64,000 bases of DNA from Rhynchopus euleeides (taxonomy: Eukaryota; Euglenozoa; Diplonemea; Diplonemida; Diplonemidae), in contig OY723243.1 in assembly GCA_963210315.1 (NCBI GenBank), forward strand, positions 2,480,001 to 2,544,000. The letters are read 5' to 3'. Below, piece after piece: positions 1-11,655 of the stretch. Position 1 is the first letter of the stretch. Every line of letters starts with the position of its first letter. A program made the translations under genes and the position numbers. The notes beneath the pieces are model-generated. The model was not told the DNA's origin and ran no database searches. It worked only from the letters and a program-made list of their open reading frames with translations.

Positions 1-1
1 C

Positions 2-1807
2 GACATCGACGCATTCGTGTCTGCCACGCAGGCGTCTTCGCCAATCGACTCCTTTGCGCTGTCGCGTGGTCTGACGCCGCCTCTGCCCTCGACACCTGGC
101 ACCCTGTCGCCTTCGTCTTCGATGCGGAGGAAGGCACGCACGCCTCCGTCGAACGTGTCAGGCGACTGGTGGGAGAAGATCGACGCCGTGAAGAAGGCGA
201 CAAAGCGTGCGAAGGGCGCCACCATCGACGAGAAGCTGCGGGATATCCGCAGCCGGGTGGAGGCCAAGGGGGGCACACGGAAGCTGTCGGTGGGGTCGAT
301 GGACAACGTGGTTGTTGACCTTGTGACGCAGTGCGATCCGCACAGCGGCGGTGAGTACACAGAGGAGGACTACCAGTACGCGGAGTGGCTGGGGATGGAT
401 ATTGTCGCACATCCCCATCTGATGTACATCGCGCGTGCCGGCCTGAGCTCGCCTGTGCCGGATCCGTGGGTTGCGACGACGACGCCTGCGGGCGACGTGA
501 TGTACCACAACAGGGTCACCAAGGAGTCCTCAGAAGACCACCCCTTCGACACGTACTACAACCAGCTCTATGCCGCGTGTGTGCGGGGCGAGACGTTCAT
601 GTCGGTGGAGGAGTACATCCTGACTGTGCTGCGCCCAGCGGATGTCAGCAGCCAGCCCATCATCATCACGAACAGCAGCGTGCAGTTTACCGATGTCACC
701 ACGAAGTATGTCATCAAGATGCATGCGTCTCCAGATGGCCTGCGTTACACCGTGAGTGGTGGGGATCGTCCGCGGGTGCGCAAAGTGACTTACGATGCGA
801 AGACTAAGATGCTGAAGTTCCCTGATCTGAACAAAGGTACGACACTGCCGCGGAACTGCCCCGAGAAGCTCGTTGCCGCCATCAAGCGGCTGTGCGATGT
901 GTCGGGTGTTGTGCACAACTTCCCCTCCAGCCTCACCTTCACCACTGTGCCAGCGCCCGACAAGTCGAAGGAGCGCCCCTTCGACAGGACCATGACTCCG
1001 CTGCATCCGACGGAACGGAAGCTCCGCAAAACACGCCGCAAGGAGCAGGGGGTTGTCAGCCCTGACCACACGCCTGTGGCCAGCCCGCTGTTCCCTGTGC
1101 AGTCGTCTCTAGCGCAGAGCCCCCAAGCCCCGGAGCTGGCCACCTCATCCTCCTCCCTTGGGCCTTCAGGCAGCACGGGCACAGGCGGGAGCTCCGACGA
1201 CGAGCTGTTCCGCGAGTGCCTCCGACGTGTCGAGGCCAGCGGCGTGTCGAAGAACGAGTTCCTGCAGGCAGGCAACTTCACTGACAAGGAGGTGGATGAG
1301 CTTTTGGTGGAGTTGAAGTTCGGTGTCACCCAGCGGTACAAGATCAAGGCGAGGCTTGACCTGCTGCGCATGGAACGCATTGCCGACCATAAGAATGCAG
1401 AGCTCGAGCGGCAGATGGAGCAGGCACAGACACAGGAGGCTGACGATGCTGCTGACTGCGACGATGAAGAAGATGAGGAGCTCACCCCAGAGGCGATTGA
1501 GAATTCTGAAATCCTTGAGCGCCTCGGCGCTGCCAACGTGCCGGAGGAGTTCCTCTGCACCATCACAGGGGAGATCATGCGCGATCCCACCTGCACCTGC
1601 GACGGGCATGTCTACGAGAAGAGTGCCATTACCGCGTGGCTGTTTTCACATGACACGTCTCCAAACACCAACAAGCTGCTCGACAACAAGAGCCTTATCC
1701 CGAACATCGCACTGCGGAAGGCTATCCAATCGTGGCGTGTGACGGTGCTCCCTCAGGACGAACCTGAACCCGATCCTGAAGAGGAGCCTGGCGCACAGGA
1801 GGAGTGA
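2..1807 (+). CDS. U-box domain protein, 5' end outside the window
   Basis: The frame is open from the first bases of the window, so the start lies upstream; the visible part is about 601 residues and ends at TGA 1805-1807. Near the C-terminus (about 1540-1740) is a U-box: PEEFLCTITGEIMRDP, then CTCDGHVYEKSAI and a conserved leucine-rich end. U-boxes are RING-like folds without zinc that recruit a ubiquitin-loaded E2, so an E3 ubiquitin ligase role is likely. Before it, about 1195-1400, is a helical segment resembling a SAM-like domain (DELFRECLRRVEASGV), then an acidic stretch. The first two thirds are low in complexity (Ser/Pro/Thr) and I recognise no domain there. An acidic tail follows the U-box. 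No intron is visible. The U-box call is firm; the substrate is unknown. Confidence 0.88.
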   Translation, partial: DIDAFVSATQASSPIDSFALSRGLTPPLPSTPGTLSPSSSMRRKARTPPSNVSGDWWEKIDAVKKATKRAKGATIDEKLRDIRSRVEAKGGTRKLSVGSMDNVVVDLVTQCDPHSGGEYTEEDYQYAEWLGMDIVAHPHLMYIARAGLSSPVPDPWVATTTPAGDVMYHNRVTKESSEDHPFDTYYNQLYAACVRGETFMSVEEYILTVLRPADVSSQPIIITNSSVQFTDVTTKYVIKMHASPDGLRYTVSGGDRPRVRKVTYDAKTKMLKFPDLNKGTTLPRNCPEKLVAAIKRLCDVSGVVHNFPSSLTFTTVPAPDKSKERPFDRTMTPLHPTERKLRKTRRKEQGVVSPDHTPVASPLFPVQSSLAQSPQAPELATSSSSLGPSGSTGTGGSSDDELFRECLRRVEASGVSKNEFLQAGNFTDKEVDELLVELKFGVTQRYKIKARLDLLRMERIADHKNAELERQMEQAQTQEADDAADCDDEEDEELTPEAIENSEILERLGAANVPEEFLCTITGEIMRDPTCTCDGHVYEKSAITAWLFSHDTSPNTNKLLDNKSLIPNIALRKAIQSWRVTVLPQDEPEPDPEEEPGAQEE

Positions 1808-2722
1808 TCGTCGATCTGATCGGTTCTTATCCGTGTCTGTCTCCTCCCCCCCCCCCCCCCATCCCCTCATCCCTCCCTCAGCCGCATCACCTTCCCCCTG
1901 AGGCCCCCTCCCCCCCCGAGCACATCACTAGATCTCGGGCACTACCCACTGGGCGGCCTCCGCTGCGCCACTGCGTGCCAAACAGTATCACTTTTATGCA
2001 ACCGCTTCAGTGAGGCATCTCACTGTGTATTCCTCGCTGTTCTGCGTTTTCAATTTTGTGGATCAGCGGACCCCTGCATCGGGCTGGGGGCGAAGCCCCC
2101 TGAAACCCACCCCCCCCACGACCTGCATTTAGAGTTGAAGGGAGGCCGCCTCTCTGTACCTTACTTTCTCTCCAGTACCCACACCCCACGACTCCCGCCG
2201 CTGCCTGGAACCGATTTTTGCCTTTGATGATGGGCTGATGAAGGGGAGGGGAGGGCCTTCACTGCTCTGTCGTAGTGTTGTGTCTTCGTTTGCTCTGAGG
2301 CGGGCTCACTATGTCTGCCCCACTGAGCTGAAGGCCACACCCCTGCTGCGCTCTATCTCAGTGGAGGGGCTACCACCCCCCCTCGCGCATCCCTTTTGAG
2401 GCAATGCGTTGGGGGGGGGGGGGTGCCCCGTTTGGGATACAGCAGCCCTTAGTTGCCACTGGTTCTTGCTTTTCGCTGCATTTGCTATTTCGCTGGTTCT
2501 GTTCTGTCTGAGTCAGTCTGCCTGCACTCCTGTGCAGAGTGTTGAAGGTGTCCGCAGGGCGGAGTCTGGCCCCTCTTCCGAGGTATCCAAGACGCACGTT
2601 CGAATCCACCCAGCGCCCCTCTCCCCCCAGGTCTTCAGAAGGCTTCTGTGCTTCTGTGCTTCCGTGCTTCCACTGTGGAAATGCCAGACACGACACATGC
2701 ATCCATCCTCCTGCAGTACACG
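1808..2722. other. Intergenic spacer with hairpin repeat
   Basis: No gene is supportable here. The spacer has C runs (1849-1860, 2112-2117) and a G run (2410-2421). A short perfect hairpin, GGGGGCGAAGCCCCC, lies near 2086-2100 and resembles the one in the 61-bp dispersed repeat at 42.45 and 53.42 kb. A pyrimidine-rich acceptor-like CTCCTGCAG lies just before the ATG of the next gene. Confidence 0.5.
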
Positions 2723-5700
2723 ATGCCGGTCATTCGGCTGCTCCATGAGGACCTCCGTCCCGATGAGAAGGTTGTCCTTGCGGCGGATCTTTCGAAGAAG
2801 ATGTCAACATGTTTCAAGAGCTTCAAAGACAAGCTCAGCATAAACATGGCCCACTACGACATCATCGACTGCACCGTCAGCGGGAAGAAGGTCAAGCTGG
2901 GGTCGAAGACGTATGACACGCGCAAATCCTTCGCGGAGCAAGGGATCCAGGCAGGTAACGCTATCTACTTCCAGAAGCGAGGGCCTGGGAGTCCGAAGCG
3001 TGAGAAGAAGGGGTTCAAGTTCGCCCCAGCGGCTGAGCCAGAACAGACCGCATCACCCGCCGCGTCGGATAAGGCGCCAACACCCGCCGCTGCGCCCCCT
3101 CCAGCACCGCCGCAAGCCCCAAAGGTGCCTACACCCGCTCCGACACCGGCACCGGCACCCGCTCCAAGCGAACCAAAGCCGCCGACCCCGCAGCAGGTGA
3201 AGGCACCAACGCCACAGCCTGCAAAGCCACCAACTCCGCAGTCCGCCAAGCCGCCCACCCCACAGCAGGCGAAGGCGCCGATGCCAGATCCACCCAAGCC
3301 GCCCACACCACAGCCCGCTGCCCCTGCACCGGAATCGGCACCCACGCCACAGCCTGCGAAGCCGCCGACCCCGCAGCCCGCCAAGGAGCCAACACCTCAG
3401 GCACCCAAAGCGCCTACCCCTGCTGCAGCGCCCAAGGCGCCGACCCCACAGCCACAGCCGCCCACCCCGCAGGAGCCGAAGGCACCGACGCCTGCGGCTG
3501 CCGCACCGCAGAAGCCGCCCACACCCGTTGCGAAGCAGCCCCCACCGGCACCCGCGGCGCCTGCAGAGAGCGCGCCGCCCCCGCCCCCGCCTGCCGCGAA
3601 GGTGCCTGTGGCTCAGGCGGCTGCGCCTCAGCCTGTGCAGGCGGCGCCTGCAGCACCTGCACCCACGCCTGTGGCGGCACAGGCAGCGCATCACCAGGCG
3701 ACGCTGGCTGCTGCGGATCTGAGTGTCAACAGCGTGGAGCTGGTGGCGCTGCGTGAGGAGCTGGGCATGCTGCAGACAAAGCGGAAGGACGAAGGCGAGC
3801 GGTGGGACCGTGAGAGGCAGGAGCGGGAGCAGAGCCTGCGTGAGGTGGAGGACCGCCTGCAGCGCATGCGCACCGACGAGCTGGACCTGTCGAAGACAGC
3901 CAAGGATGAGTCCCTGAGGCGGGAGCGGGAGGCTCGGGTAGAGTTGGTATGCCTGCCGATTATGGTGAAGGCTGTGGCTGTGCCGCCCTGTGTGTGGTGT
4001 GGTGTGGTGTGGTGTGTTGTGTCGCCATCATTGCGTCTTTACGTCTCGGCAGGAAAGCGAGAAGAAGAGGTTCGATGCAGAGCGCGAGAGGCTCGAGAAG
4101 GAGCTGCAGCGCTTCAAAAAGGACGACGAGGAGCGGCGCGTCGACGTGGAGAAGAACCGGCGGCAGATCGAGATTGAGAAGGCGGAGTTCCGGCGAAGGC
4201 ACCTCCAGTCGGAGATTGACAAGCTGGAGACGGAGGCCAGCAAGATCAGCTCGCAGAATGCAAGCCACGGCGAGGTCCCCGGGCTCAGCGATGCCAGCAC
4301 GCACAGCGCCGCAGCAGCAGCACCTGCAACGGTGCACAACACTGATGGGGTGTACCTCCCACGCAGCCCTGACAAGGTATGGTCGCTGTTGGATCTTCCA
4401 CCGCCACCTGCGTGCCGCACCACAGGGCCCACGCCCAGGGGAGTCTGAGGACGACTATCGCAGACGCATCCAACGCATTGCGCTGCAGGTCCTGGAGCTG
4501 GAGGTGCAGGAGGAGGTGCTGGCGCGTGACCTGCAGGCTGCGGAGCAGCGCCGCGAGACGCTGTCACGCATACAGCGGACGCAGGCCGCGCTGCCCGCGG
4601 AGCCGTGGTGGCATGAGACGAGGCGACGCGCCTCGCCCCCGCGCAGAGGGCTAAAGGTATGCATGCCTCCGTCGTGACTGCGGCAGGCAGGGCCTTGCGT
4701 GCTTCGCCCGTCTACACCCAACCCACCCGTGCCACAGGAGGACATGTGGGACCAGTCGCCGACACCCTCGACACCAGGGTATGTCTGCCTGTCTGCTGTG
4801 CTGTGCTGCTGTGTGCCTGCTGTGTGTCACCCCACATCCACTCTCAGTCGGGCGCGGGCAGCGGTGGATCAGCGACGCCGGGAAGCTGCAGCACGCCGAC
4901 TACGAGGGTACGATCGGTCGCCGTCGCCTCCCCACCGAACCCACGAGCAGGACGACACGAAGCAGGCGGTGAAGCAGGTGCTCAGCCTCATGCAGGACCA
5001 CCTGCAGACCGAGCGTGGCACCACCGTCAAGGCGCAGGAGCGTGTCAGCGAGGCGCTGCGTGAGATGCGCTCCGTAAAAGAGGAGCTCGGGAAGTGGCGC
5101 CAGTGCCTGGCGTCGGAGCGGACGGACCTGGCGCTGCCCCTCATGCAGCAGCAGGTCCCACCGCCGCAGGCCTCGCCCCCTGCAGAAGCAGCAGCGCCGC
5201 AGGCAGAGCCGCAGCCACAGCCAGTGCCTGTGCCGGACCTTGCATCGAGGTATGCTGCATGTGTTCATACACGCCATCACTTCCTGCCTCTGCAGCGTCC
5301 CGTCGAACCTGCGGGAGTACGGCGTGGAGCTGATGGAGCTGATGATGGAGAAGGCGATGCACACGCGGCCCCAGCCGCCCTCCCCTGTGCGGCCCCGCCT
5401 GGTGTCGGAGGAGGCTGCGCCTAGCAGCCCCTTCGATGTCAACGACTACCGCGACAGGACACGCGCCCTGCAGAGGATCAAAGACGAGGAGCTGGGTTCG
5501 ATGCGGCGCTCCTGCGTCAGCCCCGCGCGGGGCTCGGTGCGTATCGAGGACCCGGGGCTGCAGGGGCACCACCAGGGGCACGCGCACTACATGCAGGGGC
5601 ACGGCGTGGCAGTTGCCCCCTCGCCGCCGGCGGAGCGGTGGGCTGCAGACACGGCGCTCCCTGTGGGGTGCCAGATAGTGGGGGACTCCCAGGTCGTCAT

Positions 5701-6286
5701 GCCGCTGGAGGTGGCGAAGGCGCTGATGTCGTCGCAGCAGCTCCAGCACCACCCGCAGCTGGGCAGCGCCCGGCAGGGCGTGCTGGCATCGCCCTCCGCG
5801 TCGCCATCGCCTGCCCATGGGCTGGGAGACAGGCGCATGCACGGCAGCATGCGCGACTCCAGCGCCCCCGTCTCACCCGAGCCTGTCCCTGCTCAGCCCT
5901 GGGCAAGCCGTGGCCCAGCGAGCCCACAGCCCAGCCAACCTGTGCTGGGTGGTTTCTTGACTGACGCCTACAGCGTCTCGTCGCCTGCAGGCGCCCCACA
6001 GCATGCCCACCACCCCCACCACGGCTACGCCATGCCTGGCGTGGGTGCTGCACGGCGGCATTCGCCCGACATGTTCAGCTCACACTCCCTGGCGTCTCCG
6101 CAGGCCTCCCCGCGTGCCGCGTCGCCGTACTCTGCCCCGAGCCAGCCGAGGCCTGCGCATGAGGCGATCCGGCAGGCGAAGGAGGTCATCCAGTCCTACC
6201 AGATCGAGCATGCCATCAATGCCGTGAGGGCACCCAGCAACCCCAACCCATACACCGCCCAGCAGAGGCAGGGGTATGGGTACTGA
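2723..6286 (+). CDS. Possible ubiquitin-like, proline-rich, coiled-coil protein (6 exons)
   Basis: I read six exons: 2723-3946, 4053-4376, 4426-4656, 4738-4778, 4848-5249 and 5296-6286, which give 1070 aa. All five introns start GTATG, end in AG, and join the frame exactly. Residues 1-90 look like a ubiquitin-type beta-grasp fold (a K-V-K-L-G-S-K-T-Y-D-T core followed by an IQAGNAIYF ending). Next come about 220 residues of Pro/Ala/Thr repeats built on PTPQPAKP-like units. A long charged coiled coil spans exon 1 to exon 5, and a Pro/Ser/Ala/His-rich C-terminus follows. I do not recognise the family; the layout suggests a scaffold or cytoskeletal protein. An ATG at 2681 is in frame, but an AG acceptor-like site just before 2723 favours the later start. 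Intron 4 (69 nt) has no stop in frame and could be retained. Confidence 0.82.
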
Positions 6287-6833
6287 CTCTCTTCTTCTTT
6301 CCCGTGTATTCCTTGATATTTCTCACCCCAAAATGTAGTAGCTTTTTCTTTGCCCGCTTTTTTTCTCCATTTTCTTCAGACTCTTCTGTATTTTTCGAGA
6401 AAGGATGATATAGTTCTAGCCCCCCCCCCCCTCCACCACCACCACCACCACCGCCCCCTCTCTCGAGAACCCCCCCCCCTCCGCCCTGCGCCCCTGCACC
6501 TGAGAGTTGCTCTGCCTACCTCCTGCACTTAGAGCGAAGGGGGACCGGGGCCCTCCCCCCGACACCTTGCGTGCCTTTCTCGACATCACGGCCCTGCCTC
6601 CCCCAGAGGGCTGCCTGATGGTACGGCAGGGCGTCGTGGGGCCCCCGTGTGGTGCTATGCAGACAGCTGTGTGGGCCTCGTGGCCCCGCCCCCCGCCCCT
6701 CTGCATGAGTTTATGCTGGGGGGGGATGGGGCATTTTTTGCGAGAGAGAGAGTCTGCTTCAGCGCAGCACCCCATCCCCCACCACCCCACCCCGGCAGGC
6801 TTGGCCTCCCTCCCCCTGGCCAGGGGGGGGGCC
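6287..6833. other. Intergenic spacer
   Basis: The spacer is C- and T-rich, with C runs at 6421-6431 and 6471-6478 and a G run at 6718-6726. I see no gene. A CCCCGGCAG acceptor-like site lies about 40 nt before the ATG at 6834. Confidence 0.4.
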
Positions 6834-7503
6834 ATGGACCAAGTGGAGGTGGATGCGCGTGAGAAGGCGCGTGTGATGGTGGAGCACTACATTGCTGCCC
6901 AGCAGCTGAACGAGCACCTCCAGGGGGAGGTGCACGCGCTGCGCGAAGGCCTGGAGGCAAGCGAGGCACGGGCAGGTGCCAAGGAGGAGGAGTTCCGCGC
7001 GGTGCTGCGCAAGCTGCACCAGGCGGAGGACACACTGAAACGAGTCCGTCCGGGACAGCCCCACCCGCCTGATGGCGATGCGTTTGCCCTGCAGGTGCGT
7101 GTGCAGCAGCTGGAGGTTGAAAATGTGCGGCTGCGAGAGCTTGCGGTTAACGTGGACTCCGCCACACCAGCTCTGCGGGCACAGAACGAAGCCCTTAAAG
7201 CAAAGCTGAAGGAGAAGAAGCAGACAATCAGCTCTCTAGTATGCACTCAACAGGCAGGAAGGCAGGAAAGGGGGTGGTGGCGGGGTCTTTTCCAAATAGT
7301 CTATCGTGCATAGACAAAATGTGAGCACCTCACCTAGCGGATTGCCCAGACGCAATAAATGGGTGTCGCGCTTGGCGTATTTTTGACAGAGGTGGAGGCC
7401 CTTGGAGGAGGGGATTGAGATTGAGTGTTGATTCCGTGTCACCGTCATCCACCTTCCACAGGAGCAGATGCTGTACCTGCAGCTGTCACTGCGGAAGAGT
7501 TGA
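6834..7503 (+). CDS. Small coiled-coil protein (2 exons)
   Basis: Exon 1 is 6834-7238 (135 codons) and exon 2 is 7462-7503, giving 148 aa. The intron of 223 nt starts GTATGC and ends CCACAG, at phase 0. The product is almost all alpha-helical coiled coil with heptad leucines (QLNEHLQGEVHALREGLEAS, then LEVENVRLRELAV) and a lysine-rich segment before the splice junction. No family is recognised; short coiled-coil proteins of this kind are often centrosomal, basal-body or cytoskeletal, but that is only a guess. The last exon codes for just 13 residues. The upstream in-frame extension to 6507 reads low-complexity DNA and is probably untranslated. Confidence 0.7.
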
Positions 7504-7704
7504 GGGGAGGGGAGGGGGTGGTGCGTAGAAAGAAGAGGCGGTGGGCACGGCCCACCGCGTTGTGTACATAGAGCAGCTTGCCCATGCCATGCCCTCCCTA
7601 GCGTCCCAATGCCTTGCCCTCGGCCTGTGGTACCGCTGTCTTGGGGCCTGGCCCTGTTTGCATCTCACCATACACTAGCACCACCGACAGGCACGCATCG
7701 CACT

Positions 7705-9040
7705 ATGTTTGTGTCTCTTGGGGTGCGTCCCCCTCGTGCGCGTGGGCGCAGCCACACGCCGCCTGCAGGCAGCGGGCTGCAGGGCAGGGGTAGGAGCGCC
7801 AGCAGTGGCCAATCGCGCCGCCGCTCCAACACAGCAGATGGGGCCCGTCCCATTCGCAGGCGGGCAGCGTCGGCCAACGCACAGTCCGCACGGCAAGGCG
7901 TGACGAAGACACCCACAGTGGCAGGCACACCGAGGACCGCGAAGCGCACGAAGACCCCGACAAGGGCACGCCCCTTGGAGCGTGTGCCGCGCTCTGCAGA
8001 GGCCAGCAGGAGCCGGAGCAACAGCCGCAGCAACAGCCGCACCGCCACACGCAACCGCACCGGCAGTGGCGGGGCTCGTGCCAAGGTTATGACCCGCCAG
8101 GTGCCCCCGCCGCCGCCGCGTCGCCCGTTCCCGCCGCAGGAGGCGGTGCATGCGCTGATGCGCCACAGCCACCACCAGCAGGCCACGGTGCGCCCCACCA
8201 AGAAGCGGCAGGACGGGGTGAAGAAGCGTCCCAAGGCACGTCTCGACGACGTGGCGGAGCTTTCCCGCCTCAACACGGAGCTCAAGTCGCTGGCGACGGA
8301 GAACTCGCGCCTCAGGGCGGCGCTGGGCGTCAAGCTGGAGGAGAGGTGCAGGCAGCTGGAGTCGTCCCCGGAGGAGAACCACGAGGCAAGGCCGCGCTAC
8401 GTCGAGTTGGATGACGACGGCATGCGTGGGGAGGTGCCGTTCAGCGTGGTGATCGACCCCGTCGCAGGCATGCGTGAGTCCTCGTGGTCCATCAGCGGCA
8501 GGTCGTCATCAGGTTCTGCTGCGCGCAGCGTCAGCGCGACCTCCAGCGGGGTGAGTGCACCTGTGGCCCAGCCTCCTGCGTCGTCGCGCGCACCAGGCAG
8601 CAGGCGTGCCCTGCCTCGCGAGGACAGCGACCCTTTCGGCCCTGCTGGCCACAAGCCGCGCCGGCAGGCCCTGCAGGAGGTGGTGCCCAACGCCCTGACG
8701 GGTCTGCCGTACAGCAAGCACCTGTCGCCGCAGTTGATCCCCTCCATCGCTATCACTGCAGCCACGCCCCCCGCCAAGCAGACCATCGGCGCGGACCCGG
8801 ACCCGTTCTACGCGATGGTCACCGAGAGCGACTCGTCTCCCCCGTACGAATTGTATGAAGGGATGTCTGCCACATCTGTCGGCTTCTCGGTATGCTTCTG
8901 CCGAGTGTCTTGTTGGATCTGCATGCACCTGGTGTTGTTTTTGACTCAATTTGCCTGGTTAGTTTGAGCTCTGTTGGTCATGCCATGGCATCCCACACGA
9001 CACTCCCCTGCAGATCGACACCGAGGAGATGTGCTTCTGA
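7705..9040 (+). CDS. Basic low-complexity protein with short coiled coil
   Basis: Exon 1 is 7705-8889 (395 codons) and exon 2 is 9014-9040, giving 403 aa; the 124-nt intron starts GTATGC and ends CTGCAG, at phase 0. The N-terminal half is very basic, rich in Arg, Ser and Thr, with repeated SRSNSR and KTPT motifs, typical of microtubule- or nucleic-acid-binding tails. A short coiled coil (LSRLNTELKSLATENSRLRA) sits near residue 195. The C-terminal half is acidic and Ser/Pro-rich. I do not recognise the family. The last exon codes for only 8 residues (IDTEEMCF). The start follows an acceptor-like CCGACAG by 14 nt. Confidence 0.72.
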
Positions 9041-9606
9041 TGCAGAGGCTGAAGAGTGAGGAGTGGTGCCCGCAAAGGAGGGGGCCTTTGATGCCGCTGC
9101 GTGTCTGGCAATCTGCTTGGATGGTGCAGCTGGGGCAGTCTTCCGCCAAGCCGGTGTTCGGGGCCTGCGCGGCGCTCGTGTTAACAGTGGTTTCGTTTTA
9201 CGGCGCCTACTAAACTTTCCATCGCCTTCTTTCTCTTGGTGTCTGACATCTCGGGAGGGTGTCGAAAATCCCGGGCTTTTCGGTGAAAAACGGGTCTTAA
9301 CGGCACCGCACCCTTTCTTTCACTGTTGTTCTTCAGGGGTTTCTGAAGATCTCTGAAATCCCGAAAACGAGATAGCCCTCCTTGTGGTGATCCTTTTCCG
9401 CCCCACGCATAGATTAGACTCTTGTAGATACCTTGGCTTTCAACGCAAGAGCACATAGTAACAGAGGAAAGCGAATGCCCCCCCACCCCCCGCCCGACCC
9501 ACCTGCCCCTCTCCATCACACTTCTGAACTCATGGATGCCAACGGTGACACATGATGGCATGGCAGCAGACACCCAGACCCCCACACAGCGCACAGTCGT
9601 GTCACC
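9041..9606. other. Intergenic spacer upstream of acetyl-CoA synthetase
   Basis: No gene is supported. The stretch at 9230-9370 is AT-richer than its surroundings and has short imperfect repeats (CTTCAGGGGTTTCTGAAGAT forms a small hairpin at about 9331-9350). C runs precede the start of the next gene. Confidence 0.4.
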
Positions 9607-11655
9607 ATGGAGGGACTTTCCGGGATGTACCCACCGCAGGAGTCGTTCAGCGCAGCTGCGAACTGCAAGAGCTTGGATGAGTACAAGGCGCTGTACGAAG
9701 AGAGCATCAGCAACCCGGAGTCTTTCTGGGGGCGCATTGCCGAGCGCTTCCACTGGGAGAAGAAGTACGACACCGTGCGGGCGCCGTGGAACTTTGTGAA
9801 GCCCGCAGACGACAGCGACGAGCCGCCTGTCTCCACAAAGTGGTTTGCCGGGGGCACCACCAACGTGTGCTACAACTGCGTCGACAAGCATGTGAAGGAT
9901 GGGCAGGGCGACAAGGTGGCCTTTATCTACGAGGGGAACGACCTGGAGGATGAGGAGCGGAAGATGACCTACTCCCAGCTGCTGGAGGAGGTGCAGCGCT
10001 TCGCCAACGTGCTGAAGAGCTTTGGCGTCAAGAAGGGTGACTGTGTCGCGATCTACATGCCGATGATCCTCGAGCTGCCCATCGCGATGCTTGCCTGTGC
10101 TCGTATCGGTGCTGTGCACTCGGTTGTTTTCGGAGGGTTCGCAGCTGACGCACTCGCGTCGCGCTGTGTCGACTCGCAGAGCAAGGTCATCGTGACTGCT
10201 GACGGCGTGATGCGCGGGACGAAGCCCATTGACCTGAAGGGTGTGGTGGACCACGCCATCCAGGTGTGTGCGGAGGAGGGCCTCAAGATCGAGAACTGCC
10301 TGTGTGTCCGGCGCCTGGGCGACAAGCACCCCGTGGAGTGGAGTGCGATCGACACGTGGTACCACGAGGTGCGTGACACAGTCCCGGCAGAGTGTGCCGT
10401 CGAATGGATGGACAGCGAGGCCCCGCTCTTCATGCTGTACACCTCTGGGAGCACTGGCAAGCCGAAGGGCGTGCTGCACACAACAGGGGGGTACATGGTC
10501 ATGGCCTGGACGACAGTCCACTACGTTTTTGACCACAAGCCTACGGACGTGTACTGGTGCACGGCAGACTGCGGTTGGATCACGGGGCACACGTACGTGG
10601 CGTACGGCCCTCTCCTGAACTGCAGCACCCAGGTTGTCTTCGAGGGTGTGCCGACGCATCCCTCGCCCTCCCGCATGTGGGACATCGTGGACAGGCTGAA
10701 GGTGTCGATCTTCTACACCGCACCGACCCTGATCCGTGCCCTGATGGCCAAGGGGGACGAGCACCCGAACAAGCACGACCTGGGGTCGCTGCGTGTGCTT
10801 GGCAGTGTCGGCGAGCCCATCAACCCCGAGGCATGGCGTTGGTACTACGAGGTGATCGGGAAGAAGCGCTGCCCCATTGCCGACACGTGGTGGCAGACGG
10901 AGACAGGCGCAAACATGATCACCATCCTCCCCGGCGCCGTTCCCATGAAGCCGGGCAGCGCGACGCTTCCCTTCTTCGGCATCGAGCCTGTCGTGATCGA
11001 CGTGCAGACGGGCAAGGAGCTGGAGGGCGAGGCATCGGGGTACCTGTGCATCAAGAGCCCGTGGCCCTCCATGATGCGTACGCTGCACGGCGACCACAAG
11101 CGCTACGAAGCGACATACTTCTCCCAGTGCAAGGGGTACTACTTCACCAGCGATGGGTGCAAGCGCGACAAGGACGGGTACTACTGGATCACAGGGCGTG
11201 TGGACGACGTGATCAACGTCAGCGGCCACCGCATTGGCACAGCTGAGGTGGAGTCTGTGTTTGTGGCACATGAGAAGATCTCGGAGGCTGCTGCTGTGGG
11301 TTACCCGCACCCTGTCAAGGGTGAGGGCATCTACGTCTACGCAGTGCCCAACCACGGCGTCACAGGCACGCCTGAGCTGGCGAAGGAGCTCATCATGAGC
11401 GTGCGTGGCGAGATCGGTGCGTTTGCCTCCCCTGACATCGTGCACTGGGCGGAGCACGGCGTGCCGAAAACGCGTAGCGGGAAGATCATGCGCCGCATCT
11501 TGCGCAAGATCGCACACGGCGAAGAGGTATGCAGCCAGAACACCCTGCCATATGTGACCACCACGCCACCACAACAGGACCAGCTGGGCGACATCAGCAC
11601 GCTTGCCGACCCCTCTGTGGTGGAGAACCTCATCCAGTCGAAGCCCAAGATTTAA
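9607..11655 (+). CDS. ACS: Acetyl-CoA synthetase (AMP-forming)
   Basis: The enzyme joins acetate to CoA with ATP, through acetyl-AMP, to make acetyl-CoA for lipid synthesis, the glyoxylate cycle or histone acetylation. Exons 9607-11526 and 11578-11655 give 665 aa, the usual length for the family. Visible motifs are the N-terminal ACS segment (EEYKALYEES-like), the phosphate-binding loop YTSGSTGKPKG from Tyr278, the GEPINPEAW segment, DTWWQTETG, the hinge and adenylate region YWITGRVDDVINVSGHR, and the catalytic lysine K626 in TRSGKIMRRILRKIA. The 51-nt intron (GTATGC to CAACAG) is certain, because removing it restores the family's C-terminal GE-DQLGDISTLADPSVV; it has no stop in frame, so retention would only insert 17 residues. 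No clear organelle-targeting peptide is seen, so a cytosolic site is likely. Confidence 0.97.
   Translation: MEGLSGMYPPQESFSAAANCKSLDEYKALYEESISNPESFWGRIAERFHWEKKYDTVRAPWNFVKPADDSDEPPVSTKWFAGGTTNVCYNCVDKHVKDGQGDKVAFIYEGNDLEDEERKMTYSQLLEEVQRFANVLKSFGVKKGDCVAIYMPMILELPIAMLACARIGAVHSVVFGGFAADALASRCVDSQSKVIVTADGVMRGTKPIDLKGVVDHAIQVCAEEGLKIENCLCVRRLGDKHPVEWSAIDTWYHEVRDTVPAECAVEWMDSEAPLFMLYTSGSTGKPKGVLHTTGGYMVMAWTTVHYVFDHKPTDVYWCTADCGWITGHTYVAYGPLLNCSTQVVFEGVPTHPSPSRMWDIVDRLKVSIFYTAPTLIRALMAKGDEHPNKHDLGSLRVLGSVGEPINPEAWRWYYEVIGKKRCPIADTWWQTETGANMITILPGAVPMKPGSATLPFFGIEPVVIDVQTGKELEGEASGYLCIKSPWPSMMRTLHGDHKRYEATYFSQCKGYYFTSDGCKRDKDGYYWITGRVDDVINVSGHRIGTAEVESVFVAHEKISEAAAVGYPHPVKGEGIYVYAVPNHGVTGTPELAKELIMSVRGEIGAFASPDIVHWAEHGVPKTRSGKIMRRILRKIAHGEEVCSQNTLPYVTTTPPQQDQLGDISTLADPSVVENLIQSKPKI

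Noticed and set aside
2576..2625. TTCGAATCC as a tRNA T-loop
   Set aside because: The flanking bases do not form the T stem and no D or anticodon arms can be drawn.
8974..9213. 79-codon frame ending in a hydrophobic stretch
   Set aside because: It overlaps the last exon of the 7705 gene in another frame and has no conserved features; a chance hydrophobic run.
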